From Panagrolaimus kolymaensis (lineage: Eukaryota > Nematoda > Chromadorea > Rhabditida > Panagrolaimidae), in the NCBI GenBank assembly GCA_028622995.1, contig JAJQJQ010000011.1, positions 4,960,001-5,024,000 of the forward strand: DNA of 64,000 bases, given 5' to 3'. This document shows, in pieces, positions 12,937 to 25,035 of the stretch. The notes below the pieces were generated by a model. It saw only the letters and a list, made by a program, of their open reading frames with translations. It had not been told where the DNA came from and did no database searches. Each line of letters opens with the position of its first letter. Positions within the stretch are counted from its first letter, which is position 1. The translations under genes and the position numbers were made by a program.

Positions 12937-15900
12937 ATGAAAAGCGACGAGCCTCCTACCGTGAGAAATCGCGGAACAAATCGAATTTATCGGGTAAGTT
13001 TTCGAAGAATAAAAAAATAGCCAGAATCAATAATAAGAATTTTAATTTCACTAATTTAAGATTTTAAAATTTACACGGCCAAAGAAAGTCAAAGTTTATT
13101 TTTTTAATCCAAAAACTTTATTATTTTTTAAAGACAAAATAAACAGCCCCCATATTTAGTAAACAGTTAAAACTACGGTTTCCTTTTATTTGACTTAGGA
13201 TGGATGATCCATGCAACGCACACTTTCGCTTTTTTTATCCTCATTCTCTTCACCATCTTTCTTGATCGGAGGTCATTTGATCCCTTTTTCCTTCTTTTGA
13301 TTTTTATGGATTCATTTCATCTTTTAATATTTTTTATTTTAAAATATCAAATGTCATCCGAATCAAAAAGCTATAAAAAAAATTCCGCTATCTACAGCTT
13401 GTAGATTCCATGCATCCGAAACTTGACGAATGCATTATTATTTCAATGGATCACTAACATTATTTTTTTCCTCGACATTATCCTTTAGCATCGCTTAAAA
13501 TTTCTTTACGAAAGGACAATTAATTAAAAAAGCACCAAGAAGTTTAGAGATACCGCAATCATAAGTGAGAGAAAGTTAATTAAATTTAAGACAAACGCTT
13601 TATATTTGAACTAAAGATAATTTTAAAAAACATTCGTGTTTTAAAATTTTATTTTTGTTATAGTTTCTTGATGGATTGGTTGTTGGTAAATCTGATTCAG
13701 CTGATTATTCCGACCAATGGCGTCAAAAATTCTCCAAGCATCCAACTTGGTGCGATGCCGATATGTCCCTTCAACAAATTAATGCTGTTTGTTTTTAATT
13801 AAACTTTTCTTCTCTAATTAATAATATCCATATTATTCCAGGGTAAAGCAGAAGGAAATAGAATAGCATTGTATTCTCGTGCATTATTTCAAAAAATATT
13901 ATATCAAATTGGAAGAGCCGTACAAAAATATCCTTTTGTTATCTTAGGTATTAGCTTTTTATTGATGTTATGTTGTTGTTATGGGCTTCGATATGTTACT
14001 ATTGAAACAGATATTGTAAAATTATGGGTTTCGCGTAAGCATTTTGATTTTAATAATTTATACCACGTTATTAATTTTAGAAGGTGGAAGATTGGATGAA
14101 GAATTAAATTTCCTTGGTCGCGCGAAAGAAGAATATGCCGCAAGTAAACGTAGAAAAGCGCGAGATGCAAAGCCCATGTCAGCACCCGTTCAAGCTACAA
14201 TAAATAAACAACCGAAGCCGCCGATTGGAACAAGTGGACCTGAATTACCACGTGAAAATGGCCTAGGTGGTGGATTTCAAGTAGTTATTCAAACTCCCAA
14301 ATTTAAAGGTGAAAATGTTTTACAAAAGGATGGCTTGTTACGACATGTAAATTTAATGGAAGAAATTTCACAATATAAAGTTGATATGTATGGAGCGTAA
14401 GTGTTGTTCTATTAATTGTTTTAAAAAAAGTGGATTTTGATTTACGTATAAGGAAATATCGTAAAGAGAAGAAGGCTATAGTAGTGTGACAAGTTTTTTC
14501 TTCTAAAAAAATAATTGCGCCTATTTTTTTTGAATTTTTCATGGTTTTTTAAACCTTGTTCAAAACCGCAAGTTTTCTTTGATGGTATTTTACTTTTTGT
14601 TTTTACTTTTATTTTTTCTCACTATTGTTTTCACTCACGATTATATTTCGGATAAAAGTAAAGCTTTTTGAAACTTTCCTAAATCCGTGTATCGCTGTCC
14701 ATCTATTTTATGGTCGTTGTTATATGTTTTTCTCTCTTTTTTTTTACAATGCTATGAGGTGTGAATGCACTTGACGACCGGTTCATTTTAGGAGGCATCG
14801 TATAAAAAAGTCATTGTGAATCTTAAAAAGTACACGGACATATTCATATCCGGTTTTATTTCATCGCCCGCCAAAAACATTCTAAAATTTGCGTTAAAAC
14901 ATTTTTGTTTAAGGGTGGAAAAAAATAATAAAACAAAAGAAAAATAAGGGAAAATAAATAACTAAAAAAAAGCAAATAAATAAACATTTTTATAGAAATT
15001 GGACATTGGCTGATATATGCTTTAAACCTCCAGCACCAACATTACCACCAGGAAATTTAAATATTGCAATTGGAACTCTTCTTGAAAGAATTATTCCATG
15101 TATTTGGATTACACCAATTGATTGTTTTTGGGAAGGAGCCAAACCACTTGGACCTCATCCGCCTTTAATTCTCGGGGAAGAGGTATCAGCATTTATTTCA
15201 TCAATACCTAAAGGAAATATAACATGGAAAAATCTTAATCCGTCAGCTGTAATAAATGAAGTTGCAACTCTACTCGATCTTGGAACAATTAAAAACTTTT
15301 TCCAACGTGCTGGAATTGGCGCTGCATATCTTGATCGACCATGCATCGATCCTCTTGATCATGAATGCCCAAAAACTTCACCAAATTATTTTGATCGTTG
15401 TGCAGCTTTAGCTAAATTTGATGAATGGAATAACAATATGGATGGCGATGAAAAAATTGAACTTAAAGAAGAAGTTATTCTTACAACTTCATTAAATATT
15501 GCAAACCAAGTAAATTTAATTGGAGATATTCTTGGTAGAAAAAAACGAGCAACTGAAAATTCTTCTGCTGAAATTATTACAGCTCTAACAACAGCTCCTG
15601 TTGCTCATATTGTAACACCCATGAAAACATCCACTAACAAATCAGAGGATGAAGAATATTACAATTATGATGATGATAAAAATTATATCAATTCTAAACC
15701 TAAATCAGCTGTATTAGACCCTAAAGTTGTTAGATGTACCAAATATGGAAAAGATTTCCTTCGATGGATGAATGAAAATCCTCAAAAATGGAAAGCATTT
15801 TTAACTCCTGTAAGTTGCTTTGTAAAATTTATCTGTTTTTCTATTATCAACCATTTTTAGTCTGAATATCCCAACTATCCTAATTATGGCCAACTTATGA

Positions 15901-18507
15901 CAGGTGGATGCAAAGGTTTTGGAAAAAATATTATGAAATGGCCAGAAGATTTAATTATTGGTGGAGTTAAACGTGAAAATGGCACAGTTACCAAAGCAGA
16001 AGCTTTACAATCTGTTTTCCTTGTGGCTGGTCCTCATGATGTTTATTTGCGAATCAAAACTGCTAAACAAGATTTCAAACCAGGATTTGATATTAGCACA
16101 TGGTCCGATACTAAAGCAAACGCTGTTATTCAAGCATGGCAAAGAAATTTTACAAATCATATTTATAAGCATCATCTTAATCGACCTGAAGAAAATCTTC
16201 GAGTGGTCCATCCTCTTGCTTCAACATCCATTGCGGATATGTTGGAAGAATTTTCACAATTTCAATTCTTTGTTATATTTGTTGGTTATGTTTTAATGAT
16301 AATTTATGCAGGATGGACTCAATTTAGTTGGAAAGGATGGTGGTTTTCAATTCAATCTGCTACATTTATTGCCATTGCTGGTGTTTTAATGATTACCTTT
16401 TCTTCCATCGCTGGATTAGGTTTATCTTCAATGATTGGAGTAAACTTTAATGCTGCAACAACTCAGGTACATAATTTTATTTGAAAACTTTTATCTTAAA
16501 AATTGGCTTATTTTTAGATTGTTCCATTTTTGACTCTTGGTTTAGGTATTGATGATATGTTCCTTCTCCTTCATAATTATCAAGACCTTCTATTTTGTGT
16601 ACGCAAAAATGAAATTGGTGTATTACTTAAAGAAACGGGAATGTCCATTCTCATTACATCCACTAATAATATTCTTGCTTTTGTTGCTGGTATTATTCTT
16701 CCAATTCCTGCATTACGATCATTCTGCGCTCAAACAGCTATTCTCCTTTTTTTTAATCTTTATACAACCATGTTCCTATTCCCTGCTTTAATTGCAAGCG
16801 ATTTACGTCGTCGTAAAGCAGGTATACGAGATATGACTCCATCATGTTGTAGTAAAGGTAAAATAACCCCAACTGAATCCACCGTTAATGTTATTAATGA
16901 AAGTGCCCATGGTGCTGATAAAGAATATCCATGGTATTCATTTGAATATTTTCTTCATCGATGGTATATCCCAATGCTACATAAGAAATTGACAAAGATT
17001 ATTGTCATCGTCCTTTGCTTTTTAATGTTTGGTTTTGGATGTCTTGGACTTTACCATTCTAAGTTGGGTCTCGAATTAGCTGATGTTTTACCAGAAGGAA
17101 CAGCTCCATCAGCTTTCCTCAAAGCTCGCGAAGAATATTTCTCTTTTTATCCCATGTTTGCCGTTCTTAAAGGACCTCATATTGATTACCCGAACCAACA
17201 AACAAAAATAGAAGATCTTCGAACTGCAATATCTAAATCAGATTTTGTTATTAAAATTGAAGGTAAACCAAGTGAACCATATTGGATGTCTCTCATGCGT
17301 TTATGGCTTACTTCACTTCAAGGAGAGATTGATAAGGCCCTGGAAAAGGGTGTCATTGATCCGGTTAATGGTTCACTTTACATTCGTTCAACCAATGATG
17401 AAAGAATTAATGATGAAGTTTTACTTGCTAGAAGACTCATATGTTCATATGGCAATAAATATAATTGCAATGGAAGAGTAAGATTTTAATTTTGTTGTCG
17501 TACTAATACAATAATCGCATCATTTAGATAAACATGATAAAACTTGTTGATGAATCAGGAATAATAAATCCTGAAGGATTTTATAATTATTTAACTGCTT
17601 GGTACCATGTTGATAATATGATGTATTATGTCTCACAAGCTGCATTTTATCCAACTCCACCATCATGGAGGTTTGATCCATGGGAAGAAGCTATAGTTCC
17701 TCCAGCTGAACCATTATATTATTCACAAATTCCTTTCTACCTTACTAATCTCATTGATACTCCACCAATTGTTCAAATGATTAAAGAAATTCGTGGAATT
17801 TCTGAACAATTTACAGAAGAAGGCCTTCCTAATTATCCTGCTGGTTTAGCATTTACTTTTTGGGAACAGTATCTTCATTTAACTAATCATCTTACGACAG
17901 CCATTTTAATTATTGGTGGCTCTGTTTTATTTGTCATTTCTGTAATCATTTTCAATGTATGGGCTGCAGCAATGGTTGCTATAGTCGTTGTATCAATGAC
18001 CATTGAACTAGCTGGTTTTATGGGATTATTTGGGGTTAAGATGAATCCTATTTCTGCAGTAACTTTGATTACCGCTGTTGGAATTGGTGTTGAATTTACC
18101 GCTCACGTGGTATTAGCTTTCTTAACATCATTAGGAACTCGAGAAGAAAGAATGGCGGCTGCGATGGAACATATGTTTATCCCGGGTAAATAAATACACA
18201 TAAGATAATAAACCTTTTTATATTTTAATTTTTTTTAGTTATTCATGGCGGCCTTTCAACCCTTCTTGGAATTATTATGTTAGCATTTTCTGAATTTGAT
18301 TTTGTTGTAAAATATTTCTTTGTTGTTATGACAGCTTTAATTCTTATTGGATTATTTAATGGCCTTGCAATGCTTCCAGTTATTTTATCAATATTTGGAC
18401 CACCATGTGAAATTCGAACTACTGATGGTTCAAATCTACTACCACCTCCTCCACCATTAAATAAACAAAAGAAAGTTAAACCTGCTGATGACGAATGTGT
18501 ATCCTAA
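12937..18507 (+). CDS. Patched-family receptor (PTC-1/PTC-3 type)
   Basis: Nine exons (12937-12993, 13664-13786, 13842-14034, 14081-14396, 14996-15809, 15861-16466, 16518-17477, 17528-18185, 18239-18507) join in one frame to 1331 residues, the normal size for Patched. Motifs seen: WCDADMSLQQ and GNRIALYSR before the first membrane helix (about residues 90-110), VETDIVKLWVS-type sequence, GGRLDEELNFL, a sterol-sensing domain from about residue 635 with GLGIDDMF, and the second RND motif GIGVEFTAHVV near residue 1208. Known: Patched proteins move sterols across membranes; nematodes keep Patched proteins although canonical Hedgehog signalling is reduced, and C. elegans PTC-1 and PTC-3 act in germline cytokinesis and in epidermis, moulting and osmoregulation. 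The large loop contains a basic KKKR site and an acidic, Tyr-rich insert near 15640-15700. Two long introns (670 and 599 nt) lie near the 5' end. Confidence 0.93.
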
Positions 18508-18711
18508 ATAAAATAAATATATGTAATTTTTGTAAACAAATTTGTTTTTAAATATGTACGTAAAAAACCGTTCGCTATTTAGGCAATGCCGGGTGTCAAT
18601 TAAAGATTTTGTGTATAATAAAGGAAAAAATATAAACTGACATTTTTATTTTTATGTTTTAACGAAATTACATTTTTTTACAAATGGAAAATTTTCATTC
18701 AAAAAATTTAT

Positions 18712-20457
18712 TTATTTTCTTCGAATTATTCGTACAGGCGCTCCATGAGCAGGCTTGGTAATAATTTCTGGTAGGGGTTTATTATCCAACCATGGCATTT
18801 CTGCTTCAACTTTAAAAGCTCGAAAAAATTGCGATAAAACAGTTTTTTCTTCCATTATAGCAAATTTTTGGCCTATGCAATTTCGAGGACCTGCTGAAAA
18901 TGGGACATAAGCAAAAGGATGTCGCTTCTCGATATTTTCTTGACTGAAGTGTTCAGGATTGAAGACTGTGCTGTTGGGAAAACTCATGGGATCTCGATGA
19001 AGCACAAATGGCGGAACTAAAACCGTCGACCCCTTTGGTAGCAGTCGCCCATCTAAAAATTCAACAGGAATGAGATATTAATTGCGTGAGCCTTACTCAA
19101 ATCAAAATCTTCTTCAACACTTCGGGTAAAAAATGGCACAGAAGGATATAATCGAAGCGACTCTTTAATGCATTTTTCAAGATATTTCATTTCTTTGAGA
19201 TCGTCATGGGTGCATGATCGATCCGAATCACCAAAGATTAAATCAATTTCTTCGATAACTTTTTGTTGATATTCTTGGTAATGAGCGAGATTCCAAATGG
19301 TCCAAGTCATTCCTGCACTTGTTGTATCATGACCTAAAACTCGAATCTTTAAAATTTAAATATTCCTTAATAACAACAAACCTTCAAACATAAATGTATC
19401 AACTTCTTCCCGAATATCTTCTTCAGTTAATTTTCCATCTTTTTTAACACTTAATAATAAATCCAAAAAGGCTAATTTTTTCTTTGCAACAAAATCCGCA
19501 TCTTCAAAATCAACAATTTCTCCTCGACTTTGTGATTCTTCAAATTCTTTTCCATGAATTGCAATGACTTTTCGAGTAAAATCTGTGACAAGTTTTAAAC
19601 AAGTATCATATTCGCCGCCTTTTCCAGTTGCATACCAAATTGGTTTAATCCAATTCCATGGAAGTCGAATATAATCAAAACTTAATTCATTTAATCTTTG
19701 CACCGCCATCACATATGGATGGTTTGGATTTGTTTGAGCATCGATTTTAGTACCCATTGAAGTTTCTAAAAATGTAATGATTGATTGAGCAAAATTCTTT
19801 TATGTTGTATCAAACTTACGACAAATAATATCTAAAGCACATCTTTTAATATATGGGAATAAATTAAATATTTCATTCGAATCCGCATATTTTTGTATTT
19901 GTTCAATTAAAATTTGAGCTTCATCATCATAAATACTCAAAAATGAATTCAAAACATTAAAATGAAAAGCAGGTGTAAGCATTTTTCTCCTCGTTCTCCA
20001 TTTATCTCCTGTACTTGTAAGCAGCCCAGTTCCTAACCATTTTTGAATAATCGAATATTCGTTTCCTTTTGTTATTAATTTATTGGATTCCAAAACAACT
20101 TTAGCGTCTTCGGGTTTTAATGTGGAAATGATGGCGAATGGTCCAAGCCATAATGTAACTGCGCCATGTCCTTCACTCTGATAAATTCCAGCCCATTCAA
20201 ATATTTGATCAGTGAATGCTAAAAAAAAAGGGCACCAATCCTGCATTATGGTACTATGTTAATAGTAAGAAACACTAACCTCCAACATTCCATTTGAATA
20301 GCAATGTGCTACCAAATAAAGGCATCGCTGGTGGCCCAGGAAATTTATCCACTTCTTTAATAAATCTTTTTCTTTCTCGATAAAAATCATATATCTTTTT
20401 CCAATAAAACCCGGCGATTCCAATAACTACAATACCAATCCAAAACGAAATGCCCAT
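18712..20457 (-). CDS. Cytochrome P450, CYP4 family
   Basis: Five exons (20280-20457, 19820-20218, 19382-19765, 19097-19333, 18712-19052, in transcription order) total 1539 nt and encode 512 residues, the standard P450 length. Seen: an N-terminal membrane anchor ([14 protein letters not shown]), a proline-rich hinge ([12 protein letters not shown]), [14 protein letters not shown] in the C-helix, the oxygen-binding I-helix EGHDTTSAG, the ExxR motif [14 protein letters not shown], and the haem-binding loop [11 protein letters not shown] with its axial cysteine. These are typical CYP4-clan sequences. Known: CYP4 enzymes are ER-bound monooxygenases acting mostly on fatty acids and related lipids; the substrate here cannot be read from sequence. 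It converges on the 3' end of the Patched gene with about 200 bp between stops. All hallmark residues are present. Confidence 0.95.
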
Positions 20458-21126
20458 TTTAGTTTTAAAAAATTTACGCTATGTCCAGAGTTACAAAAAA
20501 GCAAGAACAAAAATGTGTTCTGTTTTATGATATTTTTTGTTAGCAAAAAATAAACATTAAGCTTTCTTCAAAATGCAATCATCATGGACTAAAATGTATG
20601 ATAAAACTACTGATGAGGAGACTAGAAAAAATCAAAATATCAAGGATGCTTTTTTATGGAACAAAAGAAAATGATAAGGTAAAGTTGCGTAAAAAATAAG
20701 CAACAAAAACTTCTATGTGAAGCATAGACAAAACAACAACGACCAAAAAAACATTACTTATGGTTTCTTAAATTTCAAACTACAGAATTATAACATATTT
20801 GAGATTCGTGCTATAAATGTGAGCAAAAAGCTTGCACTTTTACTTACTAAGAAAAACGCATTTGATAGAAAAATTCTTATTACCAAAAGTAAATATGTCA
20901 TTTTAATGATTTAAGGTTCAATAATTACAAGCTCAGGTACAAAAACATTAAAATCTATAAAAATAAAATAAAGAAACTAACATCATGCATACAACATACT
21001 TTACATTGAAGCTTTTTTTTGCCTACTGCCGGATTTCCGATATACCTTTTCGTTTTGAAAAATATTTATTCAAAGCTTTTAAAACCATAATTACTATATT
21101 TTCTTTATTTTTGAGTTTTATTTTAT
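20458..21126. other. Divergent intergenic region, no gene seen
   Basis: About 670 bp between the P450 start (-) and the serpentine receptor (+), so it should hold both promoters. It is A-rich. An open frame at 20717-20914 is Lys/Asn-rich and unsupported. No recognisable site was found. Confidence 0.5.
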
Positions 21127-21137
21127 TTTTATTTTAG
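21127..21137 (+). promoter_or_regulatory. Splice-acceptor-like site upstream of the serpentine receptor
   Basis: A T-rich tract ending ATTTTAG lies 20 nt before the ATG at 21158. No coding exon precedes it, so it is a candidate spliced-leader site. Confidence 0.45.
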
Positions 21138-21157
21138 GTATTGTTGTTGCACAAAAA

Positions 21158-22274
21158 ATGGATAACCAAGAAGCTCTATTTTATACTGTGGTTAGCATTT
21201 GTAATATAATATTGGGAAGTCTTGTATTAATATTAACATTAATTTATCTCCAGCAGCAGAAGAACACGTTTCAACTTCATTCAAAAGCATTACGGTATGG
21301 TATATCTATGACATTCGTTAAAGTAATCTCATACCTTTGTAGCTTATTCATATTTACGTGTTGTTGGCCTCAAGCATTGATAATAGCTATTGCTTCTATG
21401 ATACTGGGTTCATACTTTTTAATTACTCATGATACCCAAGCATTTGGTTTTAAAGCTGGACGAGTTGTACTTTCATACGCTTCTCAACAGCTTCGATTTT
21501 CACTTTTAACAATAGCAATTGAAAGAATCGTAGCCACAGTGTGCCTTGAAAAATATGGGAATTATTCATCATCAAAGTTAACCGTTTGGATTACCATGAT
21601 TTTACTTTCACATTTCATAACTTTCTTGTATTTGATTCCGACAAGTTTATGTTAGTTATATTAGGCATGGTGGAACATTATTATAAATAAAAACTTTTGC
21701 AGGGGTATTTACAGCAGATGGAATCCAAATTTATGCATATAGTATCCATTCCATAACATTCGTACATATTATAACTTTAATAACTTGCAAATTTCTACAT
21801 ACAAAAAACCAAAAATTATATAAAATGCTTGTTTATCACGTTTCTCTTAAAGAACGATATCAAGTGAATTTAAATTACACCCTTTCATTTCAAATTAAAA
21901 TATTTCAGATATTAGAAAACATCAAAGTTTTAACTGTTTTATGGCAACCTGTTTTGATTTTCTCCGTCTTTGGAAGCCTTGGACCATTATCTCTTTCAAT
22001 TTATGTTCCAATAGCCAAAAAATTTGCTCCTTCAGGTACCATTCACGTGGTAAGTTTTAGACTACACAGTGTTGTTGATCACAAAAGCCATTTTTAGTTT
22101 TATAATATTTCCTTTATAATTATCCTTCTTAGAGAATTATTTCAAAGCTCTAAGATTAGGAAAGTTGAAAGCAGTGACGTTCATCATGTTGTTATTGGCC
22201 CTTTTGGGGCGAATTTACCACTTAATATTTCAGCTGATATGTATTTTAAAGATTTAAAAAGTCAATGGGGTTAA
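21158..22274 (+). CDS. Nematode serpentine (7TM) chemoreceptor, Sra/Sre-like
   Basis: Four exons (21158-21650, 21703-21863, 21909-22049, 22098-22274) total 972 nt and encode 323 residues with about seven hydrophobic helices. The decisive segment is SLKERYQ joined to ILENIKVL, matching the RYQxxEN motif at the cytoplasmic end of a helix in the Sra/Sre superfamily. That motif appears only after removing a 45-nt intron (21864-21908, GTGAAT...TTTCAG) that keeps the frame and has no stop. Known: these receptors are nematode-specific GPCRs, many in chemosensory neurons. The C-terminal tail ends FKDLKSQWG. The ligand is unknown. Family membership within the Sra superfamily (sra, srab, sre) is not settled by eye. 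Confidence 0.8.
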
Positions 22275-22373
22275 TAAAAAACATGTGAAAAGTAAATAAT
22301 GTTCAAACATCGTAATGTAAAAATATAACACAAATGGAAAAACAATAATTTATTTAAAAGAAAAATAATTGCA

Positions 22374-23353
22374 TCATTGAGCATATTCTTCAACAATAGC
22401 TCCTTCAGGAACTTCTAGAGTAAGAGATGGCTTTTGACGGCTAATTTGAGATCGTTTCGCAGCAGGAAAATCAGGAGTATCTTTGCGTTCAGCCCAATAA
22501 AGAATAATCTCTTGATCACTAGGACAGGATTTCCGGAAAGCATCATGTTGGTAACCAGCATTGAGATAACTCCATACGTTATGAAGATCAATAGGAATTT
22601 CAAAATCTTTAAGAGCTCGAGATGCAATACGAATACCATGTAGTTTGGGAAAGATAATACAATCTATATGTTTCATTTCGTCACCAGTGAGGAAGCGATC
22701 ACCATTTTCTCCAAGATATTGATCAAGTCGGTAAAGTTCATTGAGAAGTGCCTAAAAGATAAAAATGAAAATATGAGGAGAGAAATGATGTAAAGAGTGT
22801 TACTTTAGGATCTTTGTTTACTTCTTTAATAAAATAACAAAATGATCGGAATAAGTTAGAAGTTGCAGCATCGGCATCGAAATCATAAGATTTGAGTGAT
22901 GGATCAGGGAAAGTGTGATCAATGTATTCCACAATTTCGTCAGGATGGCTTATAGCAACATCACTACCATGTTGTAAAGCTGGAGCATGACGTAAACCTG
23001 CCTAAAATATCAACATAAAAAAGAAAATCAATGATGATATAAATAAACATACGTTACGAAAATCTGGTGGCGGCTTTGCTTCGTTTACGGTCCTCACATT
23101 AAAACGACAAGTAGGCACTTGTCCTTTAAGTAGAAGAATCATAAATAATTGTTGTGACATTGGATCACCACCAAGAGTAACTCCATCGCTTCCGGCTTTA
23201 ACCCATAAATCTATCAAAGGTTCAGACATTTCTGGATCTAAAAAATGTTTTTATTAGAGGCAAAAAACGAAGAAATAAAGTTTGCAAACCACATATTTCA
23301 CGCATAGATGGAAGAAGTTGAATAATTTCAGAGTCACCAAGATATAAAGTCAT
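22374..23353 (-). CDS. CLIC-family protein, EXL-1/EXC-4-like
   Basis: Four exons (23290-23353, 23053-23237, 22804-23001, 22374-22751 in transcription order) join in frame to 274 residues. Seen: the CLIC segment LWVKAGSDGVTLGGDPMSQQLFMILLLKG in the thioredoxin-like half (quoted in part), and in the all-alpha C-terminal half ENGDRFLTGDEMKHIDC, KLHGIRIASRAL, NVWSYLNAGYQHDAF and SCPSDQEI, close to C. elegans EXC-4/EXL-1. Where vertebrate CLICs have the redox CPFS cysteine this protein has DPMS, as known for nematode CLICs. Known: EXC-4 maintains the excretory canal lumen and EXL-1 is a paralogue. The start at 23353 is the first ATG of the open exon consistent with the splice structure; a further 5' exon is possible. 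Confidence 0.88.
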
Positions 23354-24185
23354 CGTTGTTTTAGGTACCTTTTTTGTAGACAGAAAAAAAATGACGATGG
23401 ACACAAATTCCAAAAATTGTTCGATAAAAAAGTTTGAAAGAAAAAAAGACAAAGCAACGGGAAAGTTCAAATGGCGGAAATACAAAAAGAAAAAGGGTTT
23501 CAAAGCGAACCCGCCTAAAGTTTATTCATTTTTGGGGAACTTACAATTCGATAATAAAGTTATTACATTTTTCAAATCAATATTTAATTTTGTATGTTGA
23601 AAACTAATACCATAAAGAATTTAACTATAGTTAAAAAAATCAATTCAACCTTGAAAAAAAAGTAAAAAAATGTATGACTAATACCCTTTTTTTAAGGAGC
23701 GGCCAAAAAAGGTAAAGAAATTTTTTAATTTATTTGATTAACTTTTATTGAACAAATAGTTAAAGAAACGTAAAAAACAACTTTTGACTTAAACATTTTT
23801 TAAGAGTAGAAAAAAAACGAGAAAAAGAAATAAATGACCAACTCTATCCAAGAGACATTTGTTTGAAGCAAATGTCCATAAGAATTTTTTAAAATGAATT
23901 ATCCTTTTTTTTCTTTGCCAAATCCTTGCTGCTAAAAAAAGTGAATAGCAAGCAATGTCTTTACGAAATAGACATATAAATCCCTTCTTCTAAAACAGGT
24001 TGTGCGTCCACTCTATGCAAATTTATTACTTTTTCAATTACAGAAAAAAAGCAAGGACAAGGAAAGGAGAAAATTTGCATGAATTGTTTTTTTACTTTCA
24101 TTTGTGTTAACAACAACATTTGCCATTTTGTTGAAAAACAATTTTGCAGAGAAGTGTTATTGAGGCGTTAGCTTAGAGAAACAAT
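23354..24185. other. Upstream flank of the CLIC-like gene, no gene seen
   Basis: AT-rich. A Lys-rich open frame on the plus strand (23391-23600) lies antisense to the 5' flank of the CLIC gene and has no support. Nothing else was noted. Confidence 0.5.
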
Positions 24186-24640
24186 GATAGGATCCAGATA
24201 AAACAATAGATGGATATAGGGAACAAAATCTAAATAATATTAAACGCGCTTGCACATGGTCGCTTGATGGATTAACTATTTCAAAATAAAGAAAAAGAAT
24301 TTTTCATTCTCATTTCATGGAAATGAAATGGTGATGAATGGCGTTTTCTTTTGAGGAAGCATTAGGGACCTAATATCAAGACAAGAATCCGTAGAGATAA
24401 TAGCTGGGGAAAGATCCAAGGACCAAAATCAAGTGAAGGATCCGTTAGCTGAAAAAAAAGATGATAGGATCCAGAGAAAGCATGGGATCGAGATAGGGCA
24501 CAAAATCCGAATAGTAGAGACCTAATATCAGAGAAAGAATTCAGTCAAATAATATCAGGGAAAGGATCCATAGAGCTAATATCTTTGAAATGATCGAAGA
24601 TTTCGAGGATTCAAGGACCCGATATCATTGGAAGGTTTCA
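24186..24640. repeat. Degenerate duplicated block with GGATCC-containing units
   Basis: Two kinds of segment recur in the order A-B-A'-B'. A (24186-24230) and A' (24472-24508) share ATAGGATCCAGA and ATAGGG(A/C)ACAAAATC. B (24365-24423) and B' (24518-24576) share GACCTAATATCA, GA(A/G)TAATA-type spacing and a GG(A)AAGATCC/GGATCC core. B to B' is about 152 bp; A to A' is longer because 24231-24364 interrupts the first copy. Further weak copies continue to about 24640. Interpretation: a decayed tandem array, possibly the body of the mobile element whose 3' end may lie at 25034. Confidence 0.6.
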
Positions 24641-25006
24641 ATGACCAAAAAAACAAAATAAAGAAAATAACAAATTTGCATAAAATGGCTTGAGTTTCTG
24701 TGCAATAAAAGTTGCATAGCAGTGATGAGTGACATTGTCTTTTAGGTACTTATAAGCATGCGGGTGATCTTTTGAAAGGATCCCGAGGATCAGATATGAG
24801 AAAATGGCATAAAATAATCGAAATTTGATGAAAATGTTATTGAAAATATTAGGGATATTTTAGGATAAATTTTAAGGACTTTGAAGAGTAAAATGCAAAG
24901 AAATTTCGCTAATATGGTAGCATGTATTTACCTTATTTTTACTGAGAACTGCGCATTATAAACTGTAATCAAAAACATTATATTTTCGAAACAGTAACAA
25001 TTGCTG

Positions 25007-25034
25007 GCGGGCCGAAGGCCCGCGTGCTGCCTAG
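25007..25034 (+). mobile_element. Candidate Helitron 3' terminus (hairpin plus CTAG)
   Basis: A perfect 7-bp GC-rich hairpin (GCGGGCC, loop GAA, GGCCCGC; 25007-25023) stands in otherwise AT-rich DNA. It is followed by 7 nt and then CTAG at 25031-25034 with T next. Known: Helitrons lack inverted termini and end in a short hairpin a few nucleotides before CTRR, usually CTAG, inserted between A and T. The geometry and the trailing T match. The 5' end (TC preceded by A) could not be located by eye and no helicase gene is present in the flank, so any element here would be non-autonomous. Confidence 0.6.
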
Positions 25035-25035
25035 T

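Noticed and set aside
23391..23600. Lys-rich plus-strand open frame
   Set aside because: It overlaps the 5' flank of the CLIC-like gene on the other strand, has no domain and arises from A-rich sequence.
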